This document shows positions 1-8,806 of a stretch of 54,977 nucleotides of DNA, piece by piece. The notes below the pieces were generated by a model that was not told the origin of the DNA, ran no database searches, and saw nothing but the letters and a program-made list of their open reading frames with translations. The DNA is from Rhizosphaericola sp047606825 (GTDB lineage Bacteria; Bacteroidota; Bacteroidia; Chitinophagales; Chitinophagaceae), in NCBI GenBank assembly GCA_047606825.1, contig JASGDY010000047.1, forward strand, positions 1-54,977. The letters run 5' to 3'. The translations under genes were made by a program, and so were the position numbers. How positions within the stretch are numbered: position 1 is the stretch's first letter; each line of letters begins with the position of its first letter.

Positions 1-85
1 CGCAATCCTTACACGTAAAACGTTGCTTACCCTTTACAAAACCGCGTTTTACCTTGTTTTCTGAATTACATTTCACACATTTCAT
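1..85 (-). CDS. IS1-like transposase, N-terminal fragment cut by window edge
   Basis: Reading leftwards from the ATG at 83-85, 28 codons are open to the window edge. They begin MKCVKCNSENKVKRGF and continue to a second Cys pair near residues 25-28. Two CxxC pairs about 20 residues apart, with a basic KRG/KGKQR stretch between them, resemble the zinc ribbon that opens InsA-type transposases of the IS1 family and related elements. Only the ribbon is visible, so the family is an inference. The reading frame points out of the window, and its start lies about 35 bp from the region where the neighbouring RAYT similarity begins. An insertion into the 5' end of the RAYT gene is therefore plausible. 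Confidence 0.55.
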   Translation of the reverse strand, partial: MKCVKCNSENKVKRGFVKGKQRFTCKDC

Positions 86-205
86 GATGCAAATATACAA
101 AAAGTATATTTACTTAACAATACCAAATTTAAAAATCCAGAAGGTTTATATTTTGTAAGCTTTGCTACTGTTTATTGGATTGACATTTTTACAAGGGAAG
201 AATAT

Positions 206-655
206 ATGCAGCTTGTCGTTGGTGCGTTAGACTATTGCAGGAAACAATTAGGGATGCGCATATATTGTTGGTGTCTTATGACCAATCATATTCATCTTAT
301 TTTTACGGATGAAAATCATCAACCAAGTAAACTTATCGGACGTTTTAAAGAATATACGTCCAAACAATTGGTAAAATCAATTGAACAAAATCCGCAAGAG
401 AGTAGGAAAGAATGGCTACTTTATATGATGCAACGTGCTGGAGAAAAATCCAGTAATATAAAGCATAGGCAATTGTGGCAACATCACAATATGCCTATTG
501 AATTGTGGTCTCCGGATGTCATAGAACAAAAAATGGACTATATCCACAATAATCCAGTTGTTGCTGGTTTTGTATCCGAACCGCAACACTGGAAATACAG
601 TAGTGCGGCGGATTATAGTGGCGGTAGAGGAATATTGGATATTGATTATGTATAG
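206..655 (+). CDS. REP-associated tyrosine transposase (RAYT, Y1_Tnp domain), probably 5'-truncated
   Basis: The 149-residue product has the HUH endonuclease signature as MTNHIHLIF (HxH near residues 27-29) and a downstream helix with a candidate catalytic Tyr in FKEYTSKQL. Its C-terminal part (YIHNNPVVAG, then YSSAADY) is typical of the Y1 transposases that process REP palindromes. The frame is open upstream of this ATG, and codons from about 125 read KFKNPEGLYFVSFATVYWID. That is the expected first strand of the domain, but it has no ATG in front of it. A start at 206 would therefore remove the first beta strand, and the gene is probably inactivated or uses a non-standard start. RAYT proteins mobilise REP/BIME elements, and such GC-rich palindromes begin 70 bp downstream. 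Confidence 0.8.
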   Translation: MQLVVGALDYCRKQLGMRIYCWCLMTNHIHLIFTDENHQPSKLIGRFKEYTSKQLVKSIEQNPQESRKEWLLYMMQRAGEKSSNIKHRQLWQHHNMPIELWSPDVIEQKMDYIHNNPVVAGFVSEPQHWKYSSAADYSGGRGILDIDYV

Positions 656-726
656 TTTTTGCCTGTTTAATATTGAGATTATTGTGTGTTGATGGCTTAT
701 GGTTTGATTGTAAGATTCGGGTTTAT

Positions 727-860
727 AAGGCACACGCGGCACGCGTGCGCCAGCGGTAACGTCTTAATTAAGGTATGGTTTATATATGGCAGCCAGCAAA
801 ACAAGAAGTCATGAAAATGTCAATACCTCCGCGCTGGCGCACGCGTGCCGCGTGTGCCTT
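727..860. repeat. REP-like inverted pair (GCGCACGCGTG family), copy 1
   Basis: Two inverted copies of about 28 bp (727-756 and 829-860), each built on the core CTGGCGCACGCGTGCCGCG, flank 70 bp of low-complexity DNA. They lie between the RAYT gene and the 3' end of the convergent TolC gene. The same core recurs at 2473, 46127 and 46827. Position next to a RAYT and paired inverted orientation fit a REP/BIME element. Apart from this pair I see nothing else in the 656-871 gap. Confidence 0.8.
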
Positions 861-871
861 AACGAATCACC

Positions 872-2317
872 TTACTCCACCGCACTCAACCCACCCAGGT
901 AATAGTCCAAGATTTTCGTCCGCAATATGTAGTCGTACTTGGCTGCGACGAGGTTCATGGTGGACTGGTCGAGGTTGTTTTTTGTAATGATATAGTCGAC
1001 GGTCGTGATGACGCCGTTGTCAAACTTAACGGTGGCGGCGTGTAGGGACGTTTTGTAGGCATCTACCTGCTCTGCCATTTTCTTGTAACTGTCGTAGGAA
1101 AACTTCATGTTGAAATAGTCTTTTTCGACCGCCTGGCGCAGTTGTGTGCGCAGTGTCTTGGCGGTGAAGTCCGCTTGTTCTTGGTCTAGTTTGGCTTGTT
1201 TCAATTTGTTCTTTACCTGGAAACCGTTGAAAATAGGGATGGTAAGCCCGAGGGATACGGACGTGTTGATATTGTTTTTCCACTGGTCGCCATAGGGTAT
1301 TTTGTGTGATTCGTAAGTGCCTTCCGATTCATATACGGGCCGTTTTTCCCCATTGTCGTCCAATGTGTATGCGCCGTTGGCAACATCGGTCGTACTGACC
1401 AAGGTCGATGTCGTCGCTGCACTGGAATAGCTGGTATAAGCACCGCTGGACAGGACTAGTGAAGGCATCCGCTGGCTTTTGATGTATTGGATATTCTTGA
1501 AAGCACTTGCGAGGCGGGCATCTGCGGCCTTTACCGTTGCCAGTTTTTCCGCTGCCGATACGTAGATGTCGTCCACGGAGGACGGATATTCTTTGGGCGT
1601 GGTCATCGTGCCGATTTCGTGTAAGTGCATGTTGACATCGTAGTTGATGTTCATGCTTTGGGACAGTTGTAGTTTGGCACTTTCCAATGTATTTTTCTTT
1701 TGGATGATGGTCAGTTCGTTGTTGGCATACTGGGCTTTGATGTCCGAAAGGTCGCCCATGCCGATAACACCGTTTTCGTATTTAATCTGTAGGGCTTTTA
1801 CGTTTTCGTAAGTTGCTTCTGCCTGTGATTGGGCGATGGTCAGTTGTTCGTTTGCTGCCAATACCGCCAGATAGTTCAATATGATATCAAATGTCAGGTT
1901 GTCCTTTGCCTGTTGGACTTCGAGTTCCGAAGCTTTGTAGTCGAGCGCACATTTTTTGATGTAGTTCTGGATGCTCGAACCGTTCCACAGAGTAAAATCT
2001 GTCGTCACCTGATAGCTGCCAGAATTAAAGGACTGGTTGACATAAGAGTTGGTGTATGTGTTGATACTACGACCATTGTACAATGAATGCCCTAAATAGG
2101 CGTTGAGAGTCGGGTAGGCATTGCCTTTGGCCTGTTCCCAACTCACTTTGTCGGATGCCGCCAGATATTCTTTTTGGTGTATGTCCGCATTGTTTTTAAG
2201 TGCGATTTCGATACATTGTTCCAGGTTATAATCATTGCCGTGCGGTGTACTGTCCTGCGCGTGCGAATGGACAATGATTAAAGACAAAAAAGAACCTACT
2301 ATGATTTTTCTAAACAT
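872..2317 (-). CDS. TolC-family outer membrane efflux protein
   Basis: A 481-residue protein with a signal peptide (residues 1-20, ending HSHA before Q). Two long alpha-helical, coiled-coil-rich OEP repeats follow (about residues 30-240 and 260-475), with the usual YNLEQCIEIALKNN opening. Family knowledge: such proteins form trimeric channels across the outer membrane and periplasm for tripartite exporters. It is the last gene of the minus-strand exporter locus, so it probably supplies the exit duct for the adaptor and permeases upstream. It is 320 bp downstream of the last ATPase gene, and that gap is filled by palindromic repeats. The ATG follows a heptamer tract at 2325-2359. Substrate unknown. 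Confidence 0.88.
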   Translation of the reverse strand: MFRKIIVGSFLSLIIVHSHAQDSTPHGNDYNLEQCIEIALKNNADIHQKEYLAASDKVSWEQAKGNAYPTLNAYLGHSLYNGRSINTYTNSYVNQSFNSGSYQVTTDFTLWNGSSIQNYIKKCALDYKASELEVQQAKDNLTFDIILNYLAVLAANEQLTIAQSQAEATYENVKALQIKYENGVIGMGDLSDIKAQYANNELTIIQKKNTLESAKLQLSQSMNINYDVNMHLHEIGTMTTPKEYPSSVDDIYVSAAEKLATVKAADARLASAFKNIQYIKSQRMPSLVLSSGAYTSYSSAATTSTLVSTTDVANGAYTLDDNGEKRPVYESEGTYESHKIPYGDQWKNNINTSVSLGLTIPIFNGFQVKNKLKQAKLDQEQADFTAKTLRTQLRQAVEKDYFNMKFSYDSYKKMAEQVDAYKTSLHAATVKFDNGVITTVDYIITKNNLDQSTMNLVAAKYDYILRTKILDYYLGGLSAVE

Positions 2318-2324
2318 TATTGAT

Positions 2325-2359
2325 AAAGTAAAAAGGTAAAAGGAAAAAGTAAAAATGGA
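2325..2359. repeat. Degenerate heptamer tract upstream of the TolC gene
   Basis: Five consecutive 7-bp units of the AAAGTAA / AAAGGTA type end 8 bp before the TolC start codon. On the coding strand the units read TACTTTT-like. The period is exactly 7 while the units vary. Confidence 0.7.
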
Positions 2360-2381
2360 ATACCTCTATCGTATTGTCGCT

Positions 2382-2441
2382 GTTCGGGATGTTATCGTAG
2401 TGCATCCCGAACTTTAGATATAAATGGATTTTAAATCCGTG
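2382..2441. repeat. Hairpin module GTTCGGGAT...ATCCCGAAC plus GGATTTTAAATCC
   Basis: A near-perfect hairpin (2382-2412, arms GTTCGGGAT / ATCCCGAAC) is followed by the palindrome GGATTTTAAATCC (2426-2438). The same two modules occur in the same order at 3339-3397. Confidence 0.7.
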
Positions 2442-2472
2442 TCATCTGGACTTCAGAATGCTGATGGCTGAG

Positions 2473-2499
2473 ACATACGCGGCACGCGTGCGCCAGCGG
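2473..2499. repeat. REP-like element (GCGCACGCGTG family), single copy
   Basis: A single copy of the core seen at 727-860, inserted between two mosaic hairpin elements. No inverted partner is visible nearby. Confidence 0.7.
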
Positions 2500-2512
2500 C
2501 AAAGTTGTTTTG

Positions 2513-2622
2513 CTGTTCGGGATTTGCAATCCCGAATCCATATCGGCGGATTTGCAATCCGCAATACCAAAGTGCATTGCAAATGCACGGATAGGACGTT
2601 CGGGATTGAAAATCCTGAACAG
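2513..2622. repeat. Mosaic element of four hairpins with TTGCAA-type loops
   Basis: Four consecutive hairpins: arms CGGGAT/ATCCCG, GGCGGATT/AATCCGC, GTGCATT/AATGCAC and TTCGGGATT/AATCCTGAA. Three share a TTTGCAA or TTGCAAA centre. The same set in altered order and orientation lies at 54868-54977. The element fills most of the gap between TolC and the first ATPase gene. Confidence 0.75.
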
Positions 2623-2640
2623 CATTTGACAGCATTTGCC

Positions 2641-3306
2641 TTAACCTTCAATCCTTCCGTCCAACAACTGAATCGTCTTGGAAGCATACGCTGCATTCTT
2701 TTCCGAATGTGTTACCTGTATGATGGTCACGCCCTCTTCCTCGTTGAGCTGTTTGAAAATCTCCATGATGTCCTCGCCCTGCTTGGAACTCAGGTTGCCT
2801 GTGGGCTCGTCCGCAAGGATGAGCTTGGGTTTGGTAATGAGTGCACGTGCAATGCCGACCAATTGTTGCTGTCCTCCGGACAACTGCGTGGGAAACAAAT
2901 CCTTCTTTCCCACGATATTGAAACGGTCGAGCATGTCGCCAATCAATGCCTGCCGCTCGGAACGCTTGATGTCGTGGTAGAGCAATGGCGTTTCGATGTT
3001 TTCATATACGGTGAGTTCGTCAATCAAGTGGTAAGCTTGAAAGACAAATCCTATGTTTTCCTTGAAAATCGCCTGTCGCTGTTTCTCTTTTAGGTCAAAC
3101 ATCTCTTCGCCCATAAACTGGTAACTGCCTTCGTCCGGTAGGTCGAGCATGCCCAATATGTTGAGCAACGTGGACTTACCCGAACCCGACGGCCCCATGA
3201 TGGAAACAAAATCTCCCTCCGCTATTTCGAGGTTGATGTCCTTTAAAAGAAAGACGCGGTTGCCGCCCTGGTTGACCCATTTGAATATATGTTGTAGTTG
3301 TATCAT
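2641..3306 (-). CDS. ABC transporter ATP-binding protein (MacB/LolD type), divergent D-loop
   Basis: A 221-residue cytoplasmic nucleotide-binding domain with Walker A GPSGSGKST (about residues 39-47), Q-loop VFQ, signature LSGGQQQ, Walker B LILADEPTG and switch His in VTHSE. By family it energises the FtsX-type permeases encoded just upstream (3750-14357). Two positions differ from the usual sequence and from the sibling ATPase at 14716: the signature is followed by LVGIARA instead of RVAVARA, and the D-loop reads GNLSS instead of GNLDS. The fold should be intact. Whether its catalytic site is slower, or it pairs with the sibling, is inference. Confidence 0.92.
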   Translation of the reverse strand: MIQLQHIFKWVNQGGNRVFLLKDINLEIAEGDFVSIMGPSGSGKSTLLNILGMLDLPDEGSYQFMGEEMFDLKEKQRQAIFKENIGFVFQAYHLIDELTVYENIETPLLYHDIKRSERQALIGDMLDRFNIVGKKDLFPTQLSGGQQQLVGIARALITKPKLILADEPTGNLSSKQGEDIMEIFKQLNEEEGVTIIQVTHSEKNAAYASKTIQLLDGRIEG

Positions 3307-3338
3307 TGTAATAGTTGAAAGTTGAAAGTTATATTGCT

Positions 3339-3442
3339 GTTCGGGATGTTAGCGGAGCGCATCCCGAACTTTTGATAAATACGGATTTTAAATCCGTTTC
3401 ATCTGACCTTCGGAATGCCCTGCGGAACATTCCGAAGAGCGT
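3339..3442. repeat. Mosaic hairpin element upstream of the first ATPase gene
   Basis: Three palindromes in a row: GTTCGGGAT...ATCCCGAAC (3339-3369), CGGATTTTAAATCCG (3382-3396) and CTTCGGAATG...CATTCCGAAG (3408-3437). The last module reappears at 11795 and 14527. From 3443 to 3632 I see only AT-rich sequence without a gene. Confidence 0.7.
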
Positions 3443-3632
3443 TATGAAAACCTTATTTATTTTAAGTTATCAAACATTAAATTGTAATTATCTTTTCGAT
3501 TTATATACCAAAAATGTAATTAGTTGATAATCAATATTTTGTTATCTTTGTATGCGTGTAGCATTGTCCGTTTTCGCACACTTGCTGCACGTGTATGGAC
3601 AATTGGGCTGAATTACGATTTATGCTTTTTGG

Positions 3633-3731
3633 AACCTCACCCCCGACCCCTCTCCTAAAAGAGAGGGGTGTAGCGACACCTAAGACTTCGCGTCTCCCCT
3701 CTCACTTGGGAGAGGGGTCGGGGGTGAGGTT
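3633..3731. repeat. Bipartite palindrome R1 (CCTCACCCCCGACCCC family)
   Basis: A 99-bp element whose outer arms (AACCTCACCCCCGACCCC and its complement) enclose two inner hairpins, CCTCTCC..GAGAGGGG and CCCCTCTC..GAGAGGGG. It can fold as a Y-shaped stem on DNA or RNA. It starts the series that separates the permease genes; this copy lies 18 bp past the stop of the 3750-6146 gene. Confidence 0.9.
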
Positions 3732-3749
3732 TTTTTTCACAGTTCAGAC

Positions 3750-6146
3750 TTACTCTGTCCTCAAACTCTTGACAGGGTTGGCTCGCGCGGCTTTGATGCC
3801 ATAATAACTTACCGCTAAAAGGGTCAGCAGAACCGTCAATAAGGCGCATGCAACCAACAGCCACCAAGGGATGGATGTCCGGTATTCGTATTGCGACAGC
3901 CAGCGTTGCATATAACCGTAGGCCAATGGGACGGACACCAGACAGGCAATGCCGACCAATACGATGAACTCCTTGGAAAGCATCAGCCATAGGTTGGAAA
4001 CACTTGCGCCGAGTACTTTTCGGATGCCGATTTCCTTGGTCTTTTGTTCGGCGATAAATCCTGTCAGTCCTATCAGTCCCAATGCGTTCAATATAATCGC
4101 GAACACGGAGAAACTCAATGCCAGATTGCCGATACGCTGTGTGCCCGTAAACTTTTTGGCGTAGTCCTTATCAACAAACGTATAGTCAAACGGCGCATTG
4201 GGAATGTACTTTTTGAATATCTTTTCCGTTTCCTGCAAGGAACTTTGTACGCTCCTGGCAGGATTTAGCTTCATTAAAACGCAATTGGCATTTTCATAGT
4301 TGAGCATATAGATGCATTGATATGGCTTGCTTGTTGGATTCACGGATAGGACATCTTTCACGACGCCGATAATCGTCATAGGTGGTGCGTCTGCACCTCG
4401 ACGCACAGTCTTACCGATAGGATTTTTAAATCCCATGTACTTGGCTGCCGCTTCGTTGATGATGATATTGGCAGTGTCTGCCTTGAAATCCCTTGAAAAG
4501 TCCCGTCCGGCAACCATTTTCCATTGGATAAGCTTGCCGTAATCGTGCGTTATAAATAACATTCCGAAATCCAGATTTTTGTTGTCTCCTTTTCCTTCCC
4601 ATATAAAGCTATTGCTGTTGGAGTAGATGGTAGTCAAAGGTGACGAGGATTCCGCCATCTCGATGACAGCTCCGTTTTTTAAAAGTTCGTTTCTTAATAA
4701 ATCGTATTTGCCATAATATTCCGGTGTCGTTATATTGAAACTAATCAGTCCATTCTGGTCATAGCCAAGCGGCCTGTTGCGTACATGTTCAATCTGCAAA
4801 TAGACAACGATGGTCGCAATAATCAATATCGTGGAAACCGTCAACTGAAACACCACTAATATTTTCCTCGGCAAGGTGGCGGATTTTCCCAAGCGGTAAG
4901 TTCCCTTCAATACCTTTACTGGTTTGAAAGAGGAGAGGAACAGCGCGGGATAACTTCCTGCGAGGAAAGTCGTAAAGCCAATAAAGACCAACAATGCCAA
5001 CCAAAAATAAACCGAACGATACGGCACACTCAGTTCCTTTCCGGTCATGTTGTTAAAGAATGGCAGCAGCATAATCATCAGCAAGAGTGCTATGGTCGCT
5101 GCTAAAAGCACTGTCAGAAAAGATTCGGTGTAGAATAGACGTATCAATTGTTTTCTTTCCGACCCCAAGGTCTTACGTATGCCGACCTCTTTCGCTCTTT
5201 TTTCCGAACGGGCCGTGCTCAGGTTCATAAAATTGATACACGCCAAAAGTAAAACAAAAAATCCCACAATGCCAAACATCCACACATAGTCAATCTGTCC
5301 GCCTTTCTGTATGCCGTTTTCAAAATGGCTTCTTAAATACCAGTCCTTCATCGCAATGGGGAAAATCTTTGGTTTAAAAGACTTTTGTTCATTGTCACAA
5401 TGTCTGTATTTAATGTCTGCAATATTTTTTGAAACCTTTGCTATTGTTACGTTTGTTGCCAATTGGGCATATACCAGAAAAGAATTGTTGTCCCATTGCT
5501 GTTCGCGCTTGGCGTTCTGTACCCATTGTTGGTCGCTGACATACAAGTCCCAAGGCGCGATAAACTTTAAATCGTTGAAAGAGGAATTGGACGGTAGGTC
5601 CGCATACACTCCGACAACCTGTACAGGTAATTTCCCGTCCAGCTTGACCATTTTTCCCAATACGTCCGTGCTGCCGAACAAGGCTTTGGCTGTGGACTGG
5701 GACATCAATATCGTATTGGGGTCTTTCAATCCTCCGTAACGCCCGCTAAGCATCTGCAAGGACAGCATCGCATCGCCGTCCGGACTCATATAGTTGCCTG
5801 TAAACGTGATGTTCTTGTCTTTATAAGACAGGATATGGTCCTGTGTCCAGGAAGCGTTGACGATATATTTAAAATTGCTCCCAAACTCCTCTCGGATGGC
5901 ATCTGCCAACGGATAAGGTTGCGCACTCTGCGTATAGGTTACACCGTCAACTGTTTGGTTCTGCATTATATGCACGATAGAACCATAGTTTTTAAAATAC
6001 TTGTCGTACGACAATTCTCCATAGACCCAGATACCAATCATCAGTGCTATCAGCATTCCCAATCCCAGTCCTACAATATTGATGATGGACGATGTCCTGT
6101 TGCGGATAATGTTCCGCCATGCTGTTTTTAAATAATTTCTAAACAT
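3750..6146 (-). CDS. MacB/FtsX-type ABC transporter permease A (798 aa)
   Basis: Inner-membrane permease built as two tandem MacB_PCD-FtsX halves. TM1 is at about residues 19-43, followed by a periplasmic domain. The first FtsX segment starts near 288 with the cytoplasmic motif RAKEVGIRKTLG at 317. The second half has TKEIGIRKVLG at 703 and the tail ARANPVKSLRTE. About 800 residues is the usual length for these fused Bacteroidota permeases. By family it couples ATP hydrolysis to mechanical movement of a periplasmic domain rather than forming a classical transport pore. It is the last of four permeases upstream of the 2641 ATPase. By eye it is closest to permease D (11982) because both carry an AEQK-type segment before the second motif. 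Substrate unknown. Confidence 0.9.
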   Translation of the reverse strand: MFRNYLKTAWRNIIRNRTSSIINIVGLGLGMLIALMIGIWVYGELSYDKYFKNYGSIVHIMQNQTVDGVTYTQSAQPYPLADAIREEFGSNFKYIVNASWTQDHILSYKDKNITFTGNYMSPDGDAMLSLQMLSGRYGGLKDPNTILMSQSTAKALFGSTDVLGKMVKLDGKLPVQVVGVYADLPSNSSFNDLKFIAPWDLYVSDQQWVQNAKREQQWDNNSFLVYAQLATNVTIAKVSKNIADIKYRHCDNEQKSFKPKIFPIAMKDWYLRSHFENGIQKGGQIDYVWMFGIVGFFVLLLACINFMNLSTARSEKRAKEVGIRKTLGSERKQLIRLFYTESFLTVLLAATIALLLMIMLLPFFNNMTGKELSVPYRSVYFWLALLVFIGFTTFLAGSYPALFLSSFKPVKVLKGTYRLGKSATLPRKILVVFQLTVSTILIIATIVVYLQIEHVRNRPLGYDQNGLISFNITTPEYYGKYDLLRNELLKNGAVIEMAESSSPLTTIYSNSNSFIWEGKGDNKNLDFGMLFITHDYGKLIQWKMVAGRDFSRDFKADTANIIINEAAAKYMGFKNPIGKTVRRGADAPPMTIIGVVKDVLSVNPTSKPYQCIYMLNYENANCVLMKLNPARSVQSSLQETEKIFKKYIPNAPFDYTFVDKDYAKKFTGTQRIGNLALSFSVFAIILNALGLIGLTGFIAEQKTKEIGIRKVLGASVSNLWLMLSKEFIVLVGIACLVSVPLAYGYMQRWLSQYEYRTSIPWWLLVACALLTVLLTLLAVSYYGIKAARANPVKSLRTE

Positions 6147-6180
6147 GGTATATTAATTTAGAATGATGAATGCTTTTTGG

Positions 6181-6279
6181 AACCTCACCCCCGACCCCTC
6201 TCCCAAGTGAGAGGGGAGACGGGAAGTATTGGATTTCGCTACACCCCTCTCTTTTCGGAGAGGGGTCGGGGGTGATGTT
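6181..6279. repeat. Bipartite palindrome R2
   Basis: Copy of the 3633-3731 element between permeases A and B. The right outer arm ends GATGTT instead of GAGGTT. It lies 34 bp upstream of the permease A start, so it would be in the leader of its mRNA if the locus is co-transcribed. Confidence 0.9.
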
Positions 6280-6288
6280 TTCTTTATT

Positions 6289-6335
6289 GTCTGAATCAGT
6301 ATAATCATATCAATCATAAAAATCACCGTTCAAAT
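6289..6335. repeat. Inverted TGTCTGAA...TTCA pair (degenerate)
   Basis: TGTCTGAATCAGTAT and its degenerate inverse AAAATCACCGTTCA flank an ATCATATCAATCAT core. Weak member of the TGTCTGAAC palindrome family seen best at 25751-25827. Confidence 0.5.
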
Positions 6336-6355
6336 ATTTTATTATCAAATTAATG

Positions 6356-8806
6356 TCATTCCGTCCTCAAACTCTTGACAGGGTTGGCTCTGGCCGCTTT
6401 GGCAGCCTGAAAACCTACGGTTATCAATGCTAACATAATGGCAATTATGCCCGCCAATACAAACATCCACCATTCGATTGTGATGCGATAGACAAATTTT
6501 TCCAGCCATTTGTTCATCGCCCACCATACAAGCGGCGTGGCGATAAGCGTTGCGATGATGACCAGTCCAACATATTCCTTAGACAACATCTGTACAATGC
6601 CCGTAACGCTTGCGCCCAATACTTTTCGGATGCCGATTTCTTTGGTTCGTTGAAAAGCGGTAAGTGTTGCGAGTCCAAACAGGCCAAGACAGGAAATGAA
6701 TATGGAAATCATGGTTGCAATGTTGATTAGCTTGCCTAAGTGTTGCTCCTGTTCATACATTTGCGCAATTATTTCATCGTAAAATTTATAAGAAAAACTT
6801 TCGGGTGGATAAAACTGGTACCATTTCTTTTCAATAGTCTTTAGTGTTTTCTGCCATTGCGACGGGTCGTTTCCCAATTTAATGTTGAATGAACTGAGAT
6901 TGTCTTTATCGCTTTTAAACGCCATCGGGTCTATGCTTGTATAGAAATTTTGCTGATGGAAATCATTGACGACGCCCACTATTGGGAACTTATGCCCTTC
7001 TGTTCCGATAAATTTTCCGATGGCGTCTTGAGGCGATTTGAATCCAAAGGCATGGACGGCGGTTTCGTTAATCACATATTCATTGGTAGAGTCGGATGCA
7101 TATAAGTTTCTTCCCGCCAATAGTTTCATCCTATATAGGTTAAGGTAAGCTGTATCAACGGTTTTTCTGAACACTTGTCTTTTTATAGGTTCTTTTCCTT
7201 CTTGTGTGTATTCGTATTGGCTGGAAGAATAGTCGTCGCTCATTGGTGCTTCTCCCAATGAAATGTTTTGGATGCCGGGTATTGTGTTTAAATCTGCAAA
7301 CAAAGAGAATTGTTTGTTTTCATATTTTTTGTCACTCGCATATTTCCACGGCACATCGACTAATACTACGGCGTCTTTGTTAAATCCCATGTCGGTTTTC
7401 AACGCATAATACAATTGTTTGCCTACTATAATTGCACTCGTGATGAACGTCAATGCTATCACGAACTGAAAGACAATCAAGGCTTTTTGCAGACTGAATC
7501 CTAGGCTGTTCTTTTTTCTGAATGAGGTATTTTTAAAGACGTTTACGGCTTTTACCTTTGTAATCAGCCAACCTGGATAAAGTCCAGCCAATAGCATGAC
7601 GACAGTTGTGAGTGCCATAATGAAAAGGATTAGTTGCAACAGATTTCCAAACAGAGTGATTCCAGTCGGGATGATATCTTTCATTAACCAAAATCCTAGT
7701 TTACTCAATGCGAAAGAAAATAGTCCTGCCAATAGTGTCGTTATGAATGTTTCACTTAAAAACTGCCCGACCAACTGTCGTCTGCTGCTGCCTAAAGTCT
7801 TACGTACACCGATTTCCTTGGTTCTTTGCGGAATGGCGGCAATGCTCATATTGATGTAATTGATACATGCCAATAGGAGTAAAAACGACGCAACCCCCAA
7901 TAGGCTATACATGACAGGTTTGCTTGCTTTGCGAACGTCAAATTCTTTGATGTATGTAGAGAAATGAGATTCTTTTAAAGGTAATAATTCGTACCAGCGT
8001 TTAAATGACTCGTTATCGTTTCTTCCTTCTTGAAATGCTTTTCTTTTTTGTGCAGAAAGGCTATCGATTGCAACAGTAATTTTATATGGATTTGCGCCTT
8101 GTTTTAATTGCAGGTATAATTTGTCACTGCCGTTGGTATTTGTCCATGCTGCCAATTTAAAAGCTTTTGTTGGTAATGAACAGAACTCCTGAGTGGTAAA
8201 TTCTGTTGGTTGTTTGTAATCTGCTACAACACCCGTTACAGTTCGTGTTGTTGTGTCGCGGTAACCATAATAGGTAATGGTTTTGTTCAGTATTTCCGTT
8301 GGTTTTTTATTGGGGAAATATTTTTTCGCCCTACTTTCCGTAAGCACCACACTGTTGGGTGCAAGCAACGCGGTTGATTTGCTGCCGACCAGCCAACGGT
8401 AGGGGAGCATCGAGAAATAGCTGGAATCCGTTGCAGCAATGCCATCAGGCATGTCAATAACAAATGGTTTGCCATTGATATCGTTGACCTGTAGTGCTTT
8501 CATCCCCATTCCGAACAGGGGTACGACATAATCGATTCCGCTTATCTGTTCACGGATGCCTTGGTACATCGGTTTTGCAACGCCGCTGCTGTATTCTTCT
8601 TTTTCGTCGAATACAAAACCACTGATGACACGATAAATGTTGTTTTTTTGCGGCAAATCCTTTTCATAGCTAAATTCATAGCTGACGATGCGGTAGATAA
8701 TCCAACATGCGCTGATACTTATAGCCAACCCGAAGATGTTTAATATTGTAAACAGCCTGCGCCGCCACAAATAGCGGAATGTCGTGATGAAATAATTCTT
8801 AAACAT
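6356..8806 (-). CDS. MacB/FtsX-type ABC transporter permease B (816 aa)
   Basis: Two-half FtsX permease. TM1 is at about residues 18-42, after MFKNYFITTFRYLWRRR. The first cytoplasmic motif is QRTKEIGVRKTLG, the second is TKEIGIRKVLG at 721, and the tail is ARANPVKSLRTE. The periplasmic domain contains an AATDSSYFSMLPYRWL stretch close to that of permease G (20636), and both are 816 residues, so B and G look like the closest pair by eye. It differs from most of its neighbours in having TKEIG in place of RAKEVG in the first half. A tandem duplication of its 5' end lies immediately upstream (8773-9030). Substrate unknown. Confidence 0.9.
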   Translation of the reverse strand: MFKNYFITTFRYLWRRRLFTILNIFGLAISISACWIIYRIVSYEFSYEKDLPQKNNIYRVISGFVFDEKEEYSSGVAKPMYQGIREQISGIDYVVPLFGMGMKALQVNDINGKPFVIDMPDGIAATDSSYFSMLPYRWLVGSKSTALLAPNSVVLTESRAKKYFPNKKPTEILNKTITYYGYRDTTTRTVTGVVADYKQPTEFTTQEFCSLPTKAFKLAAWTNTNGSDKLYLQLKQGANPYKITVAIDSLSAQKRKAFQEGRNDNESFKRWYELLPLKESHFSTYIKEFDVRKASKPVMYSLLGVASFLLLLACINYINMSIAAIPQRTKEIGVRKTLGSSRRQLVGQFLSETFITTLLAGLFSFALSKLGFWLMKDIIPTGITLFGNLLQLILFIMALTTVVMLLAGLYPGWLITKVKAVNVFKNTSFRKKNSLGFSLQKALIVFQFVIALTFITSAIIVGKQLYYALKTDMGFNKDAVVLVDVPWKYASDKKYENKQFSLFADLNTIPGIQNISLGEAPMSDDYSSSQYEYTQEGKEPIKRQVFRKTVDTAYLNLYRMKLLAGRNLYASDSTNEYVINETAVHAFGFKSPQDAIGKFIGTEGHKFPIVGVVNDFHQQNFYTSIDPMAFKSDKDNLSSFNIKLGNDPSQWQKTLKTIEKKWYQFYPPESFSYKFYDEIIAQMYEQEQHLGKLINIATMISIFISCLGLFGLATLTAFQRTKEIGIRKVLGASVTGIVQMLSKEYVGLVIIATLIATPLVWWAMNKWLEKFVYRITIEWWMFVLAGIIAIMLALITVGFQAAKAARANPVKSLRTE

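Noticed and set aside
775..987. Plus-strand frame of 70 codons
   Set aside because: Crosses a REP palindrome and the antisense 3' end of the TolC gene.
2458..3093. Plus-strand open frame of 211 codons
   Set aside because: Starts inside palindromic repeats and runs antisense to the ATPase at 2641.
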